A stretch of DNA of 64,000 bases from Noviherbaspirillum cavernae (GTDB taxonomy: Bacteria; Pseudomonadota; Gammaproteobacteria; Burkholderiales; Burkholderiaceae_D), in assembly GCF_003590875.1 (NCBI RefSeq), contig NZ_QYUN01000002.1, forward strand, positions 992,001 through 1,056,000, written 5' to 3'. Made by a program: the position numbers and the translations under genes. The notes under the pieces were generated by a model that made no database searches, was not told the DNA's origin, and worked only from the letters and a program-made list of their open reading frames with translations. Positions 1 to 10,129 of this stretch are shown here, piece after piece (within the stretch, counting starts at the first letter, position 1; each line of letters opens with the position of its first letter).

Positions 1-169
1 CGCATACCGTGCAGGTACCGGCAACCTCAGTGCCGTCTTCAATGCAAAGAAAGCGGCGCTGGAAATGCAACTGCAGATATTGGACGTCGAGAAAGAGGCG
101 GCGTTGATGTGGACAAAGCTGGAGTACCACGTGATCCCCCACGACTTTATTCGGAGGGCCGCACCATGA
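1..169 (+). CDS. cusC: TolC-family outer membrane efflux protein, C-terminal end (CusC-like), partial
   Basis: Reading from base 2, the last 55 codons are open and end in TGA at 167-169. The tail reads AYRAGTGNLSAVFNAKKAAL and continues through LEMQLQILDVEKEAALMWT, the helical end of an outer membrane factor (the YRAG motif precedes the last periplasmic helix in this family). The stop overlaps the ATG of the next gene as ATGA, so the two are translationally coupled. From context it is the outer membrane channel of the Cus tripartite pump. The gene begins outside the window, so signal peptide and lipobox cannot be checked. Confidence 0.8.
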   Translation, partial: AYRAGTGNLSAVFNAKKAALEMQLQILDVEKEAALMWTKLEYHVIPHDFIRRAAP

Positions 170-1704
170 AATCGGCATCCACATTGAAAGCTGTTAAAGC
201 TGTTGCCTTGTTGTTTGCAGGCGCTGGATTGGCGTTTGGCGGCTATTGGACAGGCATGCACAAGAGTGCTGGCGACGCCCCGCCCTCCTCAGCAGTTGCA
301 GACAAGATCGATCCCGCGACAGGCCGCAAGGTGTTGTACTGGCATGACCCGATGGTGCCCGGCCACAAATTCGACAAGCCGGGCAAGTCACCCTTCATGG
401 ACATGCAACTCGTGCCGGTCTATGCGGACGAAGCTGCGGCGGACGGGGTGAAGATCAATCCGTCACTGCAGCAGAACCTGGGGATCCGATTTGCCGCCGT
501 GCGGCGCGAAGACGCACGCGATTCGTTCGAGATGGTGGGCACGACCCAATTCGACGAAAGCGTCGCGGAAGTCGTGCAGAGCCGCGTTACCGGCTATATC
601 GAACGCCTTCATGCACGCGCGCCAATGCAGCGCGTGAAGCGCGGCGAGCCCATAGCTTCACTGTTTGTTCTTGACTGGATCGCGCCGCAGGAAGAATACC
701 TGGCGCTCAAGCGAGCCGGCAATAACGATCTGGCCGCCGCGGCGCGTCAAAGGATGAGGGCGTTGTCCATACCGGATGGCCTCGTCGCCCAAGCGGAGCG
801 CACCGGGCAGGCGCAGAAGCATTTCACGATCACGTCGCCAGTCACTGGCGTCATCACCGAGCTGGCGGTGCGCGACGGCGCGATGGTGTCCCCAGGCGTG
901 ACAATCGCGAAGGTCGCAGGCTTGCAAAAGCTGTGGCTGATCGCGGAAGTGCCTGAGCTGTTGGCTACATCCGTGCGCCCTGCAATGACCGTGGAAGCGA
1001 CGTTCGCCGGCGACCCGAGCCATAAATACTCAGGCAAGGTGCGCGAAGTCCTGCCAGGCGTCAGCACGGCAACCCGTACGGTGCAGGCGAGGCTTGAGCT
1101 CGACAACCGTGACGGCAAGCTCACTCCGGGAATGCTCATGCGTGTTCGTCTGGGCGCGGAACAGTCGGTCAGCCGGCTGCTGGTTCCCACTGAAGCGGTG
1201 ATCACGACCGGCAAGCGTTCGGTGGTGCTGGTGGCTGGCGACAACAACAGCATGCAGCCGGTGACTGTTACCACCGGGCGCGACATCAGCGGTGATACTG
1301 AGATATTGAGCGGACTGAGCGAAGGGCAGAGGGTGGTTGCCTCAGGCCAGTTCCTGATCGATTCGGAGGCAAGCCTGAAGGCGGTGTTGCCCAGGCTGGC
1401 CGTAGCGCAGGCAAATGCGCAGGCCGCCGGCACGAGCGCATCTCCCTCGTCCCCGAAGGCAAGCAGCGCACCTGCATACCACGGCGTTGGCAAGGTCGAG
1501 CGCATCGACAAGGATGCCTTCACCATTTCGCATCAGCCTATTCCTGCGCTGCAGTGGGGAGCGATGACGATGGGCTTCAAAAAGCAGCGGCCCGACGCTT
1601 TCCCCGACATCAAGGTGGGGCAGAGCGTCGAGTTCTCCTTTACCCAGGCCAACGACGACTATGTGCTGGTCGAAGTGAAACCCGCGTCCGGAGGTGCGAA
1701 ATGA
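166..1704 (+). CDS. cusB: CusB-like RND periplasmic adaptor with fused CusF domain
   Basis: Membrane-fusion protein of a copper/silver efflux pump (512 aa), linking inner membrane CusA to the outer membrane channel. The start at 166 is preferred because GGAGG lies at 153-157; an upstream start at 109 would lie inside the previous gene. Residues 8-30 form a signal anchor. Residues about 56-87 carry a heavy-metal-binding domain (YWHDPM, then MDMQLVPVY). The hairpin, lipoyl and beta-barrel regions follow, and residues 438-512 form a complete CusF-like domain with H456, W464, M467 and M469 (QWGAMTM), the ligand set of E. coli CusF. The chaperone is therefore tethered to the adaptor. The stop overlaps the start of cusA as ATGA. 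Confidence 0.92.
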   Translation: MKSASTLKAVKAVALLFAGAGLAFGGYWTGMHKSAGDAPPSSAVADKIDPATGRKVLYWHDPMVPGHKFDKPGKSPFMDMQLVPVYADEAAADGVKINPSLQQNLGIRFAAVRREDARDSFEMVGTTQFDESVAEVVQSRVTGYIERLHARAPMQRVKRGEPIASLFVLDWIAPQEEYLALKRAGNNDLAAAARQRMRALSIPDGLVAQAERTGQAQKHFTITSPVTGVITELAVRDGAMVSPGVTIAKVAGLQKLWLIAEVPELLATSVRPAMTVEATFAGDPSHKYSGKVREVLPGVSTATRTVQARLELDNRDGKLTPGMLMRVRLGAEQSVSRLLVPTEAVITTGKRSVVLVAGDNNSMQPVTVTTGRDISGDTEILSGLSEGQRVVASGQFLIDSEASLKAVLPRLAVAQANAQAAGTSASPSSPKASSAPAYHGVGKVERIDKDAFTISHQPIPALQWGAMTMGFKKQRPDAFPDIKVGQSVEFSFTQANDDYVLVEVKPASGGAK

Positions 1705-4700
1705 TTGCGCGGATTATCCGGGGATCGATCGCGAACCGCTTTTGGGTATTGGCGGCGACGCTGGTGCTGGCCGGGTGGGGCTTGTGGTCGCTCGGCAGCA
1801 CGCCGCTGGATGCCTTGCCTGACTTGTCCGACACGCAAGTCATCATCCGCGCCCAGTATCCGGGGCAGGCGCCGCAGATTGTCGAAGACCAGGTAACGTA
1901 TCCGTTGACCACCGCTTTGCTCGCCGTTCCCGGCGCGAAAACGGTCAGGGGATACTCCTTCTTCGGCGATGCATTCGTCTATGTGCTGTTTGACGACGCC
2001 ACCGACTTGTACTGGGCGCGCGCCCGCGTGCTGGAGTATCTGAACCAGGTGCAAAGCCGCCTGCCGCAAGGCGTGCGGGCCGAGCTGGGGCCGGATGGCA
2101 CGGGAGTCGGCTGGATATACGAATATGCGCTGGTGGATCGCACGGGACATCACGATCTGAGTCAGTTGCGGGTGCTGCACGACTGGTTCCTGAAGTTCGA
2201 GCTGAAAACGGTTCCCGATGTGGCCGAAGTTGCCAGCGTCGGTGGCATGGTAAAGCAGTATCAGATCGTGCTTGATCCGGACCGGCTGCGGGCGTTCGGC
2301 ATTTCCCATGCGAAGGTGCTCGATGCATTGGCAAAGGCGAATCAGGAATCAGGCGGCTCCGTCGTCGAGTTGGCCGAGACTGAATACATGGTGCGTTCGC
2401 GCGGTTATCTGCGTTCGCTGGAAGATTTCCGCAACATCGTGTTGAGCGCCAGTGAGGCAGGCACGCCGGTGCTGCTGCGGGATGTGGCGACGGTGCGACT
2501 CGGGCCCGAAATGCGTCGTGGCATCGCGGAACTCAATGGCGAAGGCGAAGTGGCAGGCGGCGTGATCGTCATGCGTTCCGGCAAGAATGCGCTGGAAACC
2601 ATCAAGGCGGTCAAGGCCAAACTGGCGACGCTGCAAAGCGCGCTTCCCAAGGGCGTCGAAGTGGTCGCGACGTATGACCGCTCCAACCTGATCACGGCGG
2701 CGGTCGCCAACCTGCGCGACAAGCTCATCGAAGAGTTCATCGTCGTCGCCGTCGTCTGCGCACTATTCCTGTTCCACCTGCGCAGCGCGTTCGTCGCGAT
2801 CGTGTCGCTGCCGCTGGGCATTCTTGCCGCATTCATCGTCATGCGCTACCAAGGCGTCAACGCCAACATCATGTCGCTCGGCGGCATCGCCATAGCGATC
2901 GGTGCGATGGTCGATGCCGCCATCGTGATGATCGAGAATGCGCACAAGCACCTGGAAATACATGCCCGTGAGCACCCGAATCAGGACTTGAGTCCGACGC
3001 AACGCTGGGAATTGATTACGGAATCGGCCATCGAAGTCGGTCCGGCGCTGTTTTTCTCGCTGCTGATCGTTACCTTGTCCTTCATCCCCGTATTCGCACT
3101 GGAGGCGCAAGAGGGCAAGCTGTTCGCGCCGCTTGCCTACACCAAGACCTATACCCTCGCGGCGGCGGCCGGGCTGGCGATCACGTTGATACCGGTGTTG
3201 ATGGGTTACCTGATTCGCGGACGCATCCCGAGTGAAGCATCGAATCCGATCAATCGCATCCTGATCCGCGTCTATCGCCCGCTGCTGGAGATGAGCTTGC
3301 GTCACCCGGTCGCGACGATTGGCATTGCCCTGGTCGCGCTGGTGCTGACCGCGATACCTGTCTCACGTCTGGGCGGCGAGTTCATGCCGCCGCTCGACGA
3401 GGGCGACTTGCTGTACATGCCTTCGGCGCTGCCCGGTTTGTCCGCATCGAAGGCGAGCGAACTCTTGCAGCAGACGGACCGCTTGATCAAGACAGTACCG
3501 GAAGTTGCCACCGTATTCGGCAAGGCCGGGCGCGCGGAATCGGCGACGGACCCGGCGCCGCTGGAGATGTTCGAAACCACGATCCAGTTCAAGCCCAAGA
3601 GCCAGTGGCGACCCGGAATGACGCCCGAAAAGCTGGTCGAGGAACTGGATCGTGTGGTCAAGGTGCCGGGGCTTTCGAATGTCTGGGTGCCGCCGATCCG
3701 CAATCGCATCGACATGCTGTCCACCGGCATCAAGACGCCTGTCGGCATCAAGGTGTCCGGTGCCGATCTTGGTCAGATCGACCAGATCGCAACGCAAATC
3801 GAAGCGGTCGTGAAGACCGTGCCGGGCGTCACCTCGGCGCTCGCGGAGCGCGTCGGCGGCGGGCGCTATATCGACGTCAACATGGATCGGGCGAGAGCGG
3901 CGCGCTATGGCCTGTCGGTGGCGGATGTGCAGTCGGTCGTCTCGTCCGCCATTGGCGGTGAAAATGTCGGCGAAGTCGTCGATGGCCGTCAGCGCTTTCC
4001 CATCAATGTGCGCTACCCACGAGACTATCGCGATTCGGTGCAATCGTTGCGTGAGCTTCCTGTGGTGACGGAAAAGGGCGCGCAATTACGGCTCGGTGAT
4101 ATCGCGGCGATACAAATTACTGATGGCCCGCCGATGATACGCAGCGAAAACGCGCGGCTGTCCGGGTGGGTTTATGTCGATGTGCGAGGGGCCGACCTGC
4201 GTTCGGCAGTGACCACCATGAAGGCGCGTGTCGCCAAGGAGGTGAAGCTGCCGCCCGGCTATGCGATCGCCTGGTCCGGCCAGTTCGAATATTTGGAGCG
4301 TGCCTCGGCGAAATTGAAGACGGTGATTCCCGTGACGCTCGCTGTCATTTTCATCCTGCTGTTCATCATATTCGGCTCCTTCGCTGAAGCATTGCTGCTC
4401 ATGCTGACCGTGCCCTTTGCCCTGGTGGGCGGCTTCTGGTTTGTATGGCTGCTCGGACATGCCGTTTCGGTGGCGACCGCAGTCGGGTTTATCGCATTGG
4501 CCGGCCTGGCCGCGGAGTTCGGTGTGGTGATGTTGATCTATCTGCGCAATTCCCTCGACAAGCGCTTGGCGGAAGGGCAGCCGCTTACGATCGCGGTGAT
4601 CGACGAGGCGATACGCGAGGGCGCCGTCATGCGGGTGCGTCCGAAGGCCATGACGGCGGCGGTCATCCTGGCCGGCCTGGTTCCGATCATGTTTGGCGGC

Positions 4701-4865
4701 GGTGCCGGTTCCGAAGTCATGCAGCGCATCGCCGCGCCGATGGTGGGCGGCATGATCACAGCACCTCTGTTGTCGCTCTTCGTGATCCCGGCGGCATGGC
4801 GTTTGTTGATGGAATACAAGCTGGGCCCCGCAGTACGGATGAAATTCTCACGAACTGCGACGTGA
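1701..4865 (+). CDS. cusA: CusA-type heavy-metal RND transporter
   Basis: Inner membrane proton-driven pump of the HME family (1054 aa), expelling monovalent copper or silver. The start at 1701 overlaps the cusB stop. The first helix opens [14 protein letters not shown]. The TM4 signature [19 protein letters not shown] is typical of CusA/SilA (HME-4) and differs from the DFG...DGAVV motif of the CzcA in this window. Periplasmic segments hold [11 protein letters not shown] and [12 protein letters not shown], the contexts of two methionines of the CusA Met relay; a third candidate is the Met in GGRYIDVNM. The N- and C-terminal TM blocks are complete and the length is normal. It is operonic with cusC, cusB and cusF. 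Confidence 0.95.
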   Translation: MIARIIRGSIANRFWVLAATLVLAGWGLWSLGSTPLDALPDLSDTQVIIRAQYPGQAPQIVEDQVTYPLTTALLAVPGAKTVRGYSFFGDAFVYVLFDDATDLYWARARVLEYLNQVQSRLPQGVRAELGPDGTGVGWIYEYALVDRTGHHDLSQLRVLHDWFLKFELKTVPDVAEVASVGGMVKQYQIVLDPDRLRAFGISHAKVLDALAKANQESGGSVVELAETEYMVRSRGYLRSLEDFRNIVLSASEAGTPVLLRDVATVRLGPEMRRGIAELNGEGEVAGGVIVMRSGKNALETIKAVKAKLATLQSALPKGVEVVATYDRSNLITAAVANLRDKLIEEFIVVAVVCALFLFHLRSAFVAIVSLPLGILAAFIVMRYQGVNANIMSLGGIAIAIGAMVDAAIVMIENAHKHLEIHAREHPNQDLSPTQRWELITESAIEVGPALFFSLLIVTLSFIPVFALEAQEGKLFAPLAYTKTYTLAAAAGLAITLIPVLMGYLIRGRIPSEASNPINRILIRVYRPLLEMSLRHPVATIGIALVALVLTAIPVSRLGGEFMPPLDEGDLLYMPSALPGLSASKASELLQQTDRLIKTVPEVATVFGKAGRAESATDPAPLEMFETTIQFKPKSQWRPGMTPEKLVEELDRVVKVPGLSNVWVPPIRNRIDMLSTGIKTPVGIKVSGADLGQIDQIATQIEAVVKTVPGVTSALAERVGGGRYIDVNMDRARAARYGLSVADVQSVVSSAIGGENVGEVVDGRQRFPINVRYPRDYRDSVQSLRELPVVTEKGAQLRLGDIAAIQITDGPPMIRSENARLSGWVYVDVRGADLRSAVTTMKARVAKEVKLPPGYAIAWSGQFEYLERASAKLKTVIPVTLAVIFILLFIIFGSFAEALLLMLTVPFALVGGFWFVWLLGHAVSVATAVGFIALAGLAAEFGVVMLIYLRNSLDKRLAEGQPLTIAVIDEAIREGAVMRVRPKAMTAAVILAGLVPIMFGGGAGSEVMQRIAAPMVGGMITAPLLSLFVIPAAWRLLMEYKLGPAVRMKFSRTAT

Positions 4866-4912
4866 CTATTCGCGGTGCATTACCTCAGCTTTAGTCATCA
4901 AGGAGTAGTGAA

Positions 4913-5302
4913 ATGAAAAAGTCGATTTATGCGGTAGCCACAACTGCAGCCGCAGTTTTCGGATTTGCCGCACTTGCAATGAACGCCCAGGCAGACCAGG
5001 AAAAAGGTGGCAAGGACATGGGCATGGATATGGGCGGCATGAACATGGACAGCATGAAGAGCCATTCGGCGGGACGGGCGTCAATGACGGAAGGCGTAGT
5101 GCGTGGTGTCGATAAGGCGAACAAGAGCATTCTGCTGAAACACGGCCCGATCGAGAACATGCACATGGGCGCCATGACGATGGCCTTTGTCGTCAAAGAC
5201 GTCGCCATGCTGTCCAAGGTCAAGGACGGCGACAAGGTGAAATTCTCAGTCGAAAACATCGACGGTGTCGCGACTATCACTGCATTGAACGTTGAGCAGT
5301 GA
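4913..5302 (+). CDS. cusF: CusF-like periplasmic copper/silver-binding protein
   Basis: Small periplasmic metal chaperone (129 aa). Residues 1-27 form a signal peptide ending in NAQA. A methionine-rich linker follows (M36, M38, M40, M43, M45, M48), then an OB-fold CusF domain from about residue 57. Metal-site residues H77, M88 and M90 are present, but the position of the cation-pi tryptophan of E. coli CusF is M85 (MHMGAMTM). This Met variant occurs in other CusF relatives and contrasts with the Trp-bearing CusF domain fused to CusB. It lies 47 bases after cusA with AAGGAG ahead of the start, so it is probably the last gene of the cus operon. Confidence 0.9.
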   Translation: MKKSIYAVATTAAAVFGFAALAMNAQADQEKGGKDMGMDMGGMNMDSMKSHSAGRASMTEGVVRGVDKANKSILLKHGPIENMHMGAMTMAFVVKDVAMLSKVKDGDKVKFSVENIDGVATITALNVEQ

Positions 5303-5350
5303 TAGGGATGTCTTCACCATGAAGCGCTGAGGCTTGATTGACCTCAGTGT

Positions 5351-6829
5351 TCAAGAAAGGCTGCCGATTTCCCGTTCAAAGAATCGCAGGATGCCGACAT
5401 CGTGCATGTACCCCACATTCAGCCGCATCCGGGTGGACGGCAGCTGGCTGGGCGAGAACAGGCTGCCGGGCGCAAGCAGATAGCCGTGCTCCATGCCTCT
5501 TTCGGTCAGCACATTGGTATCGCAGCCGGCATCCACCCAGAGGAACATGCCGGCCGGCGGCGCGATATCGACTGTCAGGCCGACGCGCTCCAGTTGCTTG
5601 GCGGTCTTGTCGCGCACGCCGTCGAGCTTGCTGCGCAGGCGGTCGACATGCTTGCGGTAATGGCCTTCGGACAGAATCTTGTAGACGGTGCGTTCACCCA
5701 GGTCGCTGGTGGTCAGGGTGGACAGCATCTTGCGGTCGGACAGGCGTTTGGCCATGTCCTCCGAGGTCGCGATGAAGCCGACCCGCAGGTTGGCTGCCAG
5801 TGTTTTTGAAAAGCCGCCGAGATAGATCACGCGGTTCAACTGGTCGAGCGCCGCAATGCGCGTGGCCGGCTGGATCGCGCTGCCGGGATGCATGTCGCAG
5901 TAGATATCGTCCTCCACGATCGTGAAGTCGTGCTGCTCCGCGATTTTCAGTATCTGGAACGCCTTGGCCGCCGACAGGGAAGTGGAAGTCGGGTTGTGCA
6001 AGACCGAGTTGATCACATACAGCTTGGGCTTGTGCAAGGCGGCCAGCTCGGCCAGCTGCGCGACATCCGGTCCATCCGGCAGGCGCGGGATGCCGACCAC
6101 CTTTGCGCCCAGCAGGGCGAACGAGCCGAACATCAGGAACCAGGCCGGATCGTCGACGAAGATCGTGTCGCCCGGTTGCAGGAAATGCCGCGCGACGATG
6201 TCCAGCGCCTGCGTCACGCCCGAGGTGGTGACGATCTGATCCGGGGTGGCGGCGATTTCCAGTTCCGCCAGTTTCAATTGCAGTTGCTGGCGCAGTGGCA
6301 AGAAGCCTTGCGGATTGCCGTACTGCAGCAGCAGGTTCTGGTTCTGTCGACTGATGGCACGCAAGGCATTGGCAACCAGCTCGCCGTCCAGCCAGTCGAC
6401 CGGCAGCAGGCCGGAACCCGGCATCTTCTGCTGCGGATTCTGGCGGAACATGCTGCGCACCAGCCAGACCACATCGAGATGCGGCGGCGGCGCTTCGCTG
6501 GCGCGAGGGCTGGCGGCGTTCGTTGCCAGCATCGGCGAGCGTTCGCGCACATAGAACCCGGAACCGCGGCGCGATTCCAGGAAGCCTTTGGCGACCAGCC
6601 GGTCGTAGGCCTCCACCACCGTGAAGCGCGAAACGCGATGCGTGTCGGCGAATTGCCGGATCGAGGGCATGCGCGCGCCGGTGCGCAGCAGCTTGTCATC
6701 GATGCGCGTCTCGACGGAGCGCACGATCTGTTCGACCAGCGATTCCCCCGACTGGCGGGAAAGTGTCTGGGGCACGGCCGCGTTCAATTCGGTCACGCCG
6801 GCTTTGCGTGGAGAAATTGTATTGGTCAT
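5351..6829 (-). CDS. MocR-type GntR regulator with aminotransferase fold
   Basis: Transcription factor (492 aa) with an N-terminal GntR winged helix-turn-helix (about 25-95: RMPSIRQFADTHRVSRFTVVEAYDRL and RRGSGFYV) joined to a fold-type I PLP aminotransferase domain (about 130-485). The PLP-lysine context is GGFSKTLAANLRVGF and the substrate-loop NPTS motif is present, so PLP binding should be intact. MocR proteins use the PLP domain as effector sensor; PdxR, GabR and TauR are known members. It is divergent from the NIPSNAP-LysE gene run, which is its likely target through the tandem repeat at 6866-6877. The effector cannot be read from sequence. Confidence 0.9.
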   Translation of the reverse strand: MTNTISPRKAGVTELNAAVPQTLSRQSGESLVEQIVRSVETRIDDKLLRTGARMPSIRQFADTHRVSRFTVVEAYDRLVAKGFLESRRGSGFYVRERSPMLATNAASPRASEAPPPHLDVVWLVRSMFRQNPQQKMPGSGLLPVDWLDGELVANALRAISRQNQNLLLQYGNPQGFLPLRQQLQLKLAELEIAATPDQIVTTSGVTQALDIVARHFLQPGDTIFVDDPAWFLMFGSFALLGAKVVGIPRLPDGPDVAQLAELAALHKPKLYVINSVLHNPTSTSLSAAKAFQILKIAEQHDFTIVEDDIYCDMHPGSAIQPATRIAALDQLNRVIYLGGFSKTLAANLRVGFIATSEDMAKRLSDRKMLSTLTTSDLGERTVYKILSEGHYRKHVDRLRSKLDGVRDKTAKQLERVGLTVDIAPPAGMFLWVDAGCDTNVLTERGMEHGYLLAPGSLFSPSQLPSTRMRLNVGYMHDVGILRFFEREIGSLS

Positions 6830-6865
6830 ATTGCCGTAACAGTGGGTTGAATTATTTGGGTAATT

Positions 6866-6877
6866 GTACTGGTACTG
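6866..6877. promoter_or_regulatory. Tandem GTACTG repeat in the MocR/NIPSNAP divergent region
   Basis: Two perfect adjacent copies of GTACTG lie between the divergent MocR gene and the NIPSNAP gene (intergenic 6830-6926). MocR/GntR regulators commonly bind direct repeats in such regions, so this is a candidate operator. A TAGGAT hexamer at 6894-6899 could be a -10 for the rightward genes, but no well-spaced -35 is visible. Only the repeat is seen directly; the function is inferred. Confidence 0.45.
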
Positions 6878-6926
6878 TATCGGTTTTGTCGGCTAGGATA
6901 CCTCATCGATACCGACAGAGGAAGCC

Positions 6927-7232
6927 ATGATTACCTGCTACTTGCGCTACGTGATAGATCCGTACAAGCAGAAGGAGTTCGAGCATTACGGACGTTTGTG
7001 GATTCCGCTGGTGGAGAAATTCGGCGGCAAGCACCACGGCTATTTTCTGCCGTCCGAAGGCGCGAACAATATCGCGCTCGCGTTGTTCACGTTTCCGAGC
7101 ATGGCTGAATACGAGCAATACAGGATCAGGTCGATGGAAGATGCGGACTGTATTGCCGCCTTCAAATACGCGGAAGACACGCGCTGCATCGTCAACTACG
7201 AACGCAGCTTCCTGCGCCCGGTCTTCTTCTGA
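6927..7232 (+). CDS. NIPSNAP-family protein
   Basis: Short protein (101 aa) that is one NIPSNAP domain, a dimeric alpha-beta barrel-like fold: it opens MITCYLRYVIDPYKQKEFEHYGRLW as two halves of sequence typical of the family, with GGKHHGYFLPSEGANNIAL in the middle. The molecular function of bacterial members is largely unknown; they often sit near small-molecule modifying enzymes. GAGGAAG precedes the ATG. It is the first gene rightward from the MocR regulator, 17 bases before the first LysE gene, so probably co-transcribed with it. No signal peptide or membrane segment is visible. Confidence 0.85.
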   Translation: MITCYLRYVIDPYKQKEFEHYGRLWIPLVEKFGGKHHGYFLPSEGANNIALALFTFPSMAEYEQYRIRSMEDADCIAAFKYAEDTRCIVNYERSFLRPVFF

Positions 7233-7249
7233 TACGGCGGAACATAGTC

Positions 7250-7840
7250 ATGGAAACCCTGCTCCCGCTTGCGCTCTTTGCCTTCGTGTCCTCCATCACG
7301 CCGGGACCGAACAACATCATGCTGACTTCCTCCGGCATCCTGTTCGGCTTCGTTCGCTCGATCCCGCACATGCTGGGCATCACGGTCGGTTTCGGCGTCA
7401 TGCTCGCCTTGTGCGCGACGGGCATCGGCGGCCTGATCCTGGCGGTGCCGGCGATCCAGGTCATCCTGAAAGTCCTCGGGTCCGGCTATCTGTTGTACCT
7501 GGCGTGGCAGCTGCGCCGCATGGCCTTCAGGCAGGACGACAGCGGCCGCGCCAAGCCGATGTCCTTCCTCGGCGCGGCCGCATTCCAGTTCGCCAATCCC
7601 AAGGCGTGGGTGATGGCCGTCACCGGCGTGTCGGCCTTTCTGCCTGCGATGCAGCCGGTGTGGTTCGCGATCACGATGTTCTGCCTCGTGTTCTGTGCCA
7701 TCAACCTGCCATGCGTCGGCGTGTGGGCCGGTACGGGGGCGGCGCTGCGCCGTCATCTCGCACAGCCGAAATGGCAGCAGGTGTTTTGCATTGTGATGGT
7801 GTCGCTGACCGTCTATTCCGCTGTCGCCATCTGGATGTAA
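7250..7840 (+). CDS. LysE/RhtB-family exporter (first of two)
   Basis: Integral membrane exporter (196 aa) of the LysE superfamily, which pushes amino acids or related amines out of the cytoplasm. The family signature SSITPGPNNIMLTSSG appears near residue 15, followed by about six hydrophobic helices and the mid-protein FLGAAAFQFANPKAWVM motif. Length is normal. It is followed 74 bases later by a second LysE gene only distantly similar to it, so the pair may serve different substrates or form a heteromer. Regulation by the divergent MocR factor is inferred from position. The substrate is unknown. Confidence 0.9.
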   Translation: METLLPLALFAFVSSITPGPNNIMLTSSGILFGFVRSIPHMLGITVGFGVMLALCATGIGGLILAVPAIQVILKVLGSGYLLYLAWQLRRMAFRQDDSGRAKPMSFLGAAAFQFANPKAWVMAVTGVSAFLPAMQPVWFAITMFCLVFCAINLPCVGVWAGTGAALRRHLAQPKWQQVFCIVMVSLTVYSAVAIWM

Positions 7841-7914
7841 AAGCATCTGATGAACGTTCCGGGGGCCTTGCGTCGCTTTGCCGCTCGCAGGAATCCAATG
7901 AGGAGTGAACTGAA

Positions 7915-8547
7915 ATGATCGATCCATCCACACTGTCGGTGTTCCTGTTTGCCGTGTTGATGCTGTTCCTGTCGCCGGGCCCGAACATGGCCTTCGTGCT
8001 GTCACATGGCGTGGCGCGTGGGCCGCGTGGCGGATTTGCTGCAGCCCTGGGCATCGGTGCGGCGGACCTTGTGCACACGGTGTTCTCCGCTACGGGGATC
8101 ACGGCGCTGGTCGCTGCCTGGCCGCCCGCGTTCGATCTCCTTCGCTATGCCGGCGCGCTCTATCTGATCTGGCTCGCCGTCCAGGCCATCCGCTCGCCCG
8201 GAAGCGCCGGCATCTCCAGCCGAAAACAGGCCTCCATGACGCAGATATTCAGGATGGCGATGCTGAACAATCTGCTCAACCCAAAGGCATTGCTGTTTTT
8301 CATCGTGTTCCTGCCGCAGTTCGTCGATGTCGCGCGCGGCCACGTGGTGCTGCAGCTGGTGATGCTGGGCGTGATTCTGTCGATTGCCGCGGTGTTCTTC
8401 AACACCGCATTGGGTGCATTCAGCGGACAGGTCGGGAAGTTTCTGAACGGGAATCCGCGCGCGGCAAGGTATCAGGGCTGGTTCCTGGGCAGTGTGCTGG
8501 GTGCGCTCGCACTGCGTCTGCTGTTGCTGGATCGTCCGGGGCGGTGA
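7915..8547 (+). CDS. LysE/RhtB-family exporter (second of two)
   Basis: LysE-superfamily inner membrane exporter (210 aa) with the signature FLSPGPNMAFVLSHG near residue 20 and FRMAMLNNLLNPKALLFF in the middle, closer to classic RhtB/threonine-type exporters than the preceding gene. Six hydrophobic segments are apparent. An AGGAG stretch lies just before the ATG at 7915. It is 24 bases upstream of the EamA exporter and looks co-transcribed with it. Substrate unknown; amino acids or amino-acid analogues are the family expectation. Confidence 0.9.
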   Translation: MIDPSTLSVFLFAVLMLFLSPGPNMAFVLSHGVARGPRGGFAAALGIGAADLVHTVFSATGITALVAAWPPAFDLLRYAGALYLIWLAVQAIRSPGSAGISSRKQASMTQIFRMAMLNNLLNPKALLFFIVFLPQFVDVARGHVVLQLVMLGVILSIAAVFFNTALGAFSGQVGKFLNGNPRAARYQGWFLGSVLGALALRLLLLDRPGR

Positions 8548-8571
8548 TGATTGCATGTATGGAGGAATGAA

Positions 8572-9453
8572 ATGAGTGCGGTAATGACACAGGAAACCAG
8601 GGGCATGTGGCTGGGCATGGTCGGCGTTGCGATCTTCAGCCTGACACTGCCGTTTACGCGCATGGCGGTGGCTGAACTGAACCCGGTGCTGGTCGCGCTC
8701 GGGCGCGCGGTGGTTGCCGCAGCAGGCTCGGCCCTGCTGCTGTGGCGGATCGGCGCGACGCGTCCGACGCGCTCGCAATGGAAGGCATTGACGATCACGG
8801 CGCTCGGTGTCGTGGTCGGCTTCCCGCTGCTGTCGTCGATTGCGATGCGCTATGTGCCGGCGTCGCATGGCGCGATCGTGCTCGGCATCCTGCCATTGGC
8901 GACGGCCTTGTTCGGTGCACTGCGATTCGGCGAGCGGCCTTCAATCGGTTTCTGGCTGGCCGCCATCGCCGGCAGCGGCATCGTGGTTGCGTTTGCGCTG
9001 TGGCAGGGCGGCGGTGAACTGCATGTCGCCGACCTCGCCTTGTTCGGCGCGGTGATCGCGGCGGCCATGGGTTACGCCGAGGGCGGCCGCTTGTCGCAGA
9101 CGATGGGCGGGCAGCAGGTGATCTCGTGGGCGCTGCTGCTGTCGATGCCGATCCTGATACCGGTGACGGCATGGCTCGGCTGGCGTTATGGCGTCAGCGC
9201 ATCGCCGCAGGCCTGGCTGGGGTTCGCCTATGTGTCGGTGTTCTCGATGTTCATCGGCTTCTTCTTCTGGTACAAGGGCCTGGCACTGGGCGGCATCGCG
9301 CGCGTGGGGCAGGTGCAATTGTTGCAACCCTTCCTGACGCTTCTCGGCGCGGCGCTGATCCTCGACGAGTCGCTGGATGCGAAAAACATCCTGTTTGCCG
9401 TGGCCGTGCTCGCGGTCGTCGCCATCGGACGGCGCATGACGATCAAGCGATGA
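8572..9453 (+). CDS. EamA/DMT-family transporter
   Basis: Drug/metabolite-superfamily permease (293 aa) with ten hydrophobic helices in two EamA repeats; the second begins at about residue 150. The start at 8572 is supported by GGAGG about 5 bases upstream; an earlier in-frame ATG at 8551 has no such site. Features include PLATALFGALRFGERP ending repeat one and LLQPFLTLLGAALILDESL in repeat two, both standard for the family. It is the third exporter in a row, following two LysE genes, so the cluster looks dedicated to small-molecule efflux. The 117-base gap to ridA has a small hairpin (9478-9492). Confidence 0.88.
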   Translation: MSAVMTQETRGMWLGMVGVAIFSLTLPFTRMAVAELNPVLVALGRAVVAAAGSALLLWRIGATRPTRSQWKALTITALGVVVGFPLLSSIAMRYVPASHGAIVLGILPLATALFGALRFGERPSIGFWLAAIAGSGIVVAFALWQGGGELHVADLALFGAVIAAAMGYAEGGRLSQTMGGQQVISWALLLSMPILIPVTAWLGWRYGVSASPQAWLGFAYVSVFSMFIGFFFWYKGLALGGIARVGQVQLLQPFLTLLGAALILDESLDAKNILFAVAVLAVVAIGRRMTIKR

Positions 9454-9570
9454 CATGGACAATCAAGCTGATGCACGACCCTCGTTGAGGGTAAAATCGG
9501 GGCATCATTCACCCTGCCATCCCGATGCGGATCGACGTGCATTGCGATGGCATTATTTCTGGAGTCGCCG

Positions 9571-10029
9571 ATGTCCTTTTACGACAAGCTCAAAGCCTTG
9601 AATATCGAATTGCCCGCAGTAGCGGCGCCCGCCGCCGCCTATGTGATGCATGCACAAATTGGCAACACCGTGTTTCTGTCCGGTCACATTGCCAAGAAGG
9701 ATGGCAAGCCATGGGTCGGTCAGCTTGGCAAGAACGTCACGACCGAAGAGGGCAAAGAGGCTGCGCGCGCCGTCGCGATCGATCTGCTGGCGACCTTGCA
9801 GGCAGCGTGTGGCGGCGACCTGAATCGCGTCAAGCGCATCGTCAAGGTAATGAGCCTCGTCAATTCGACCGGCGACTACACTGAACAGCATCTGGTCACC
9901 AATGGCGCGTCGGAATTGTTCGTTGAAATCTTCGGCGAGCAGGGCAAGCATGCGCGCTCCGCGTTCGGCGTTGCGCAGATTCCGCTGGGCGCCTGCGTCG
10001 AAATCGAATTGATCGCAGAAGTCGCGTAG
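9571..10029 (+). CDS. RidA-family (YjgF/YER057c/UK114) protein
   Basis: RidA-like protein of 152 aa, slightly longer than the usual 130 or so. RidA enzymes hydrolyse reactive enamine/imine intermediates made by PLP enzymes. It opens MSFYDKLKALNIELP, then FLSGHIAKKDGKPWVGQLG and a C-terminal ARSAFGVAQIPLGACVEIE segment in which the substrate-binding Arg (A-R-S-A) and the terminal Glu are conserved. This pattern fits the COG0251 subgroup resembling chorismate-mutase-like Rid proteins. Position directly before a PLP aminotransferase gene agrees with scavenging its reactive products. GGAG precedes the start. Confidence 0.88.
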   Translation: MSFYDKLKALNIELPAVAAPAAAYVMHAQIGNTVFLSGHIAKKDGKPWVGQLGKNVTTEEGKEAARAVAIDLLATLQAACGGDLNRVKRIVKVMSLVNSTGDYTEQHLVTNGASELFVEIFGEQGKHARSAFGVAQIPLGACVEIELIAEVA

Positions 10030-10129
10030 TAATCGACATTCCCTTGAATACAGCGGTGTTGTTCAATGCTGCTCCGTTCAAGGAATTGCCGCAAACAGGT
10101 CCATACAGCATTGATACCGTGAGATAAGC

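Noticed and set aside
5327..5347. Terminator CTGAGG...CCTCAG after cusF
   Set aside because: Six-base arms, nine-base loop and no U-run; too weak to call.
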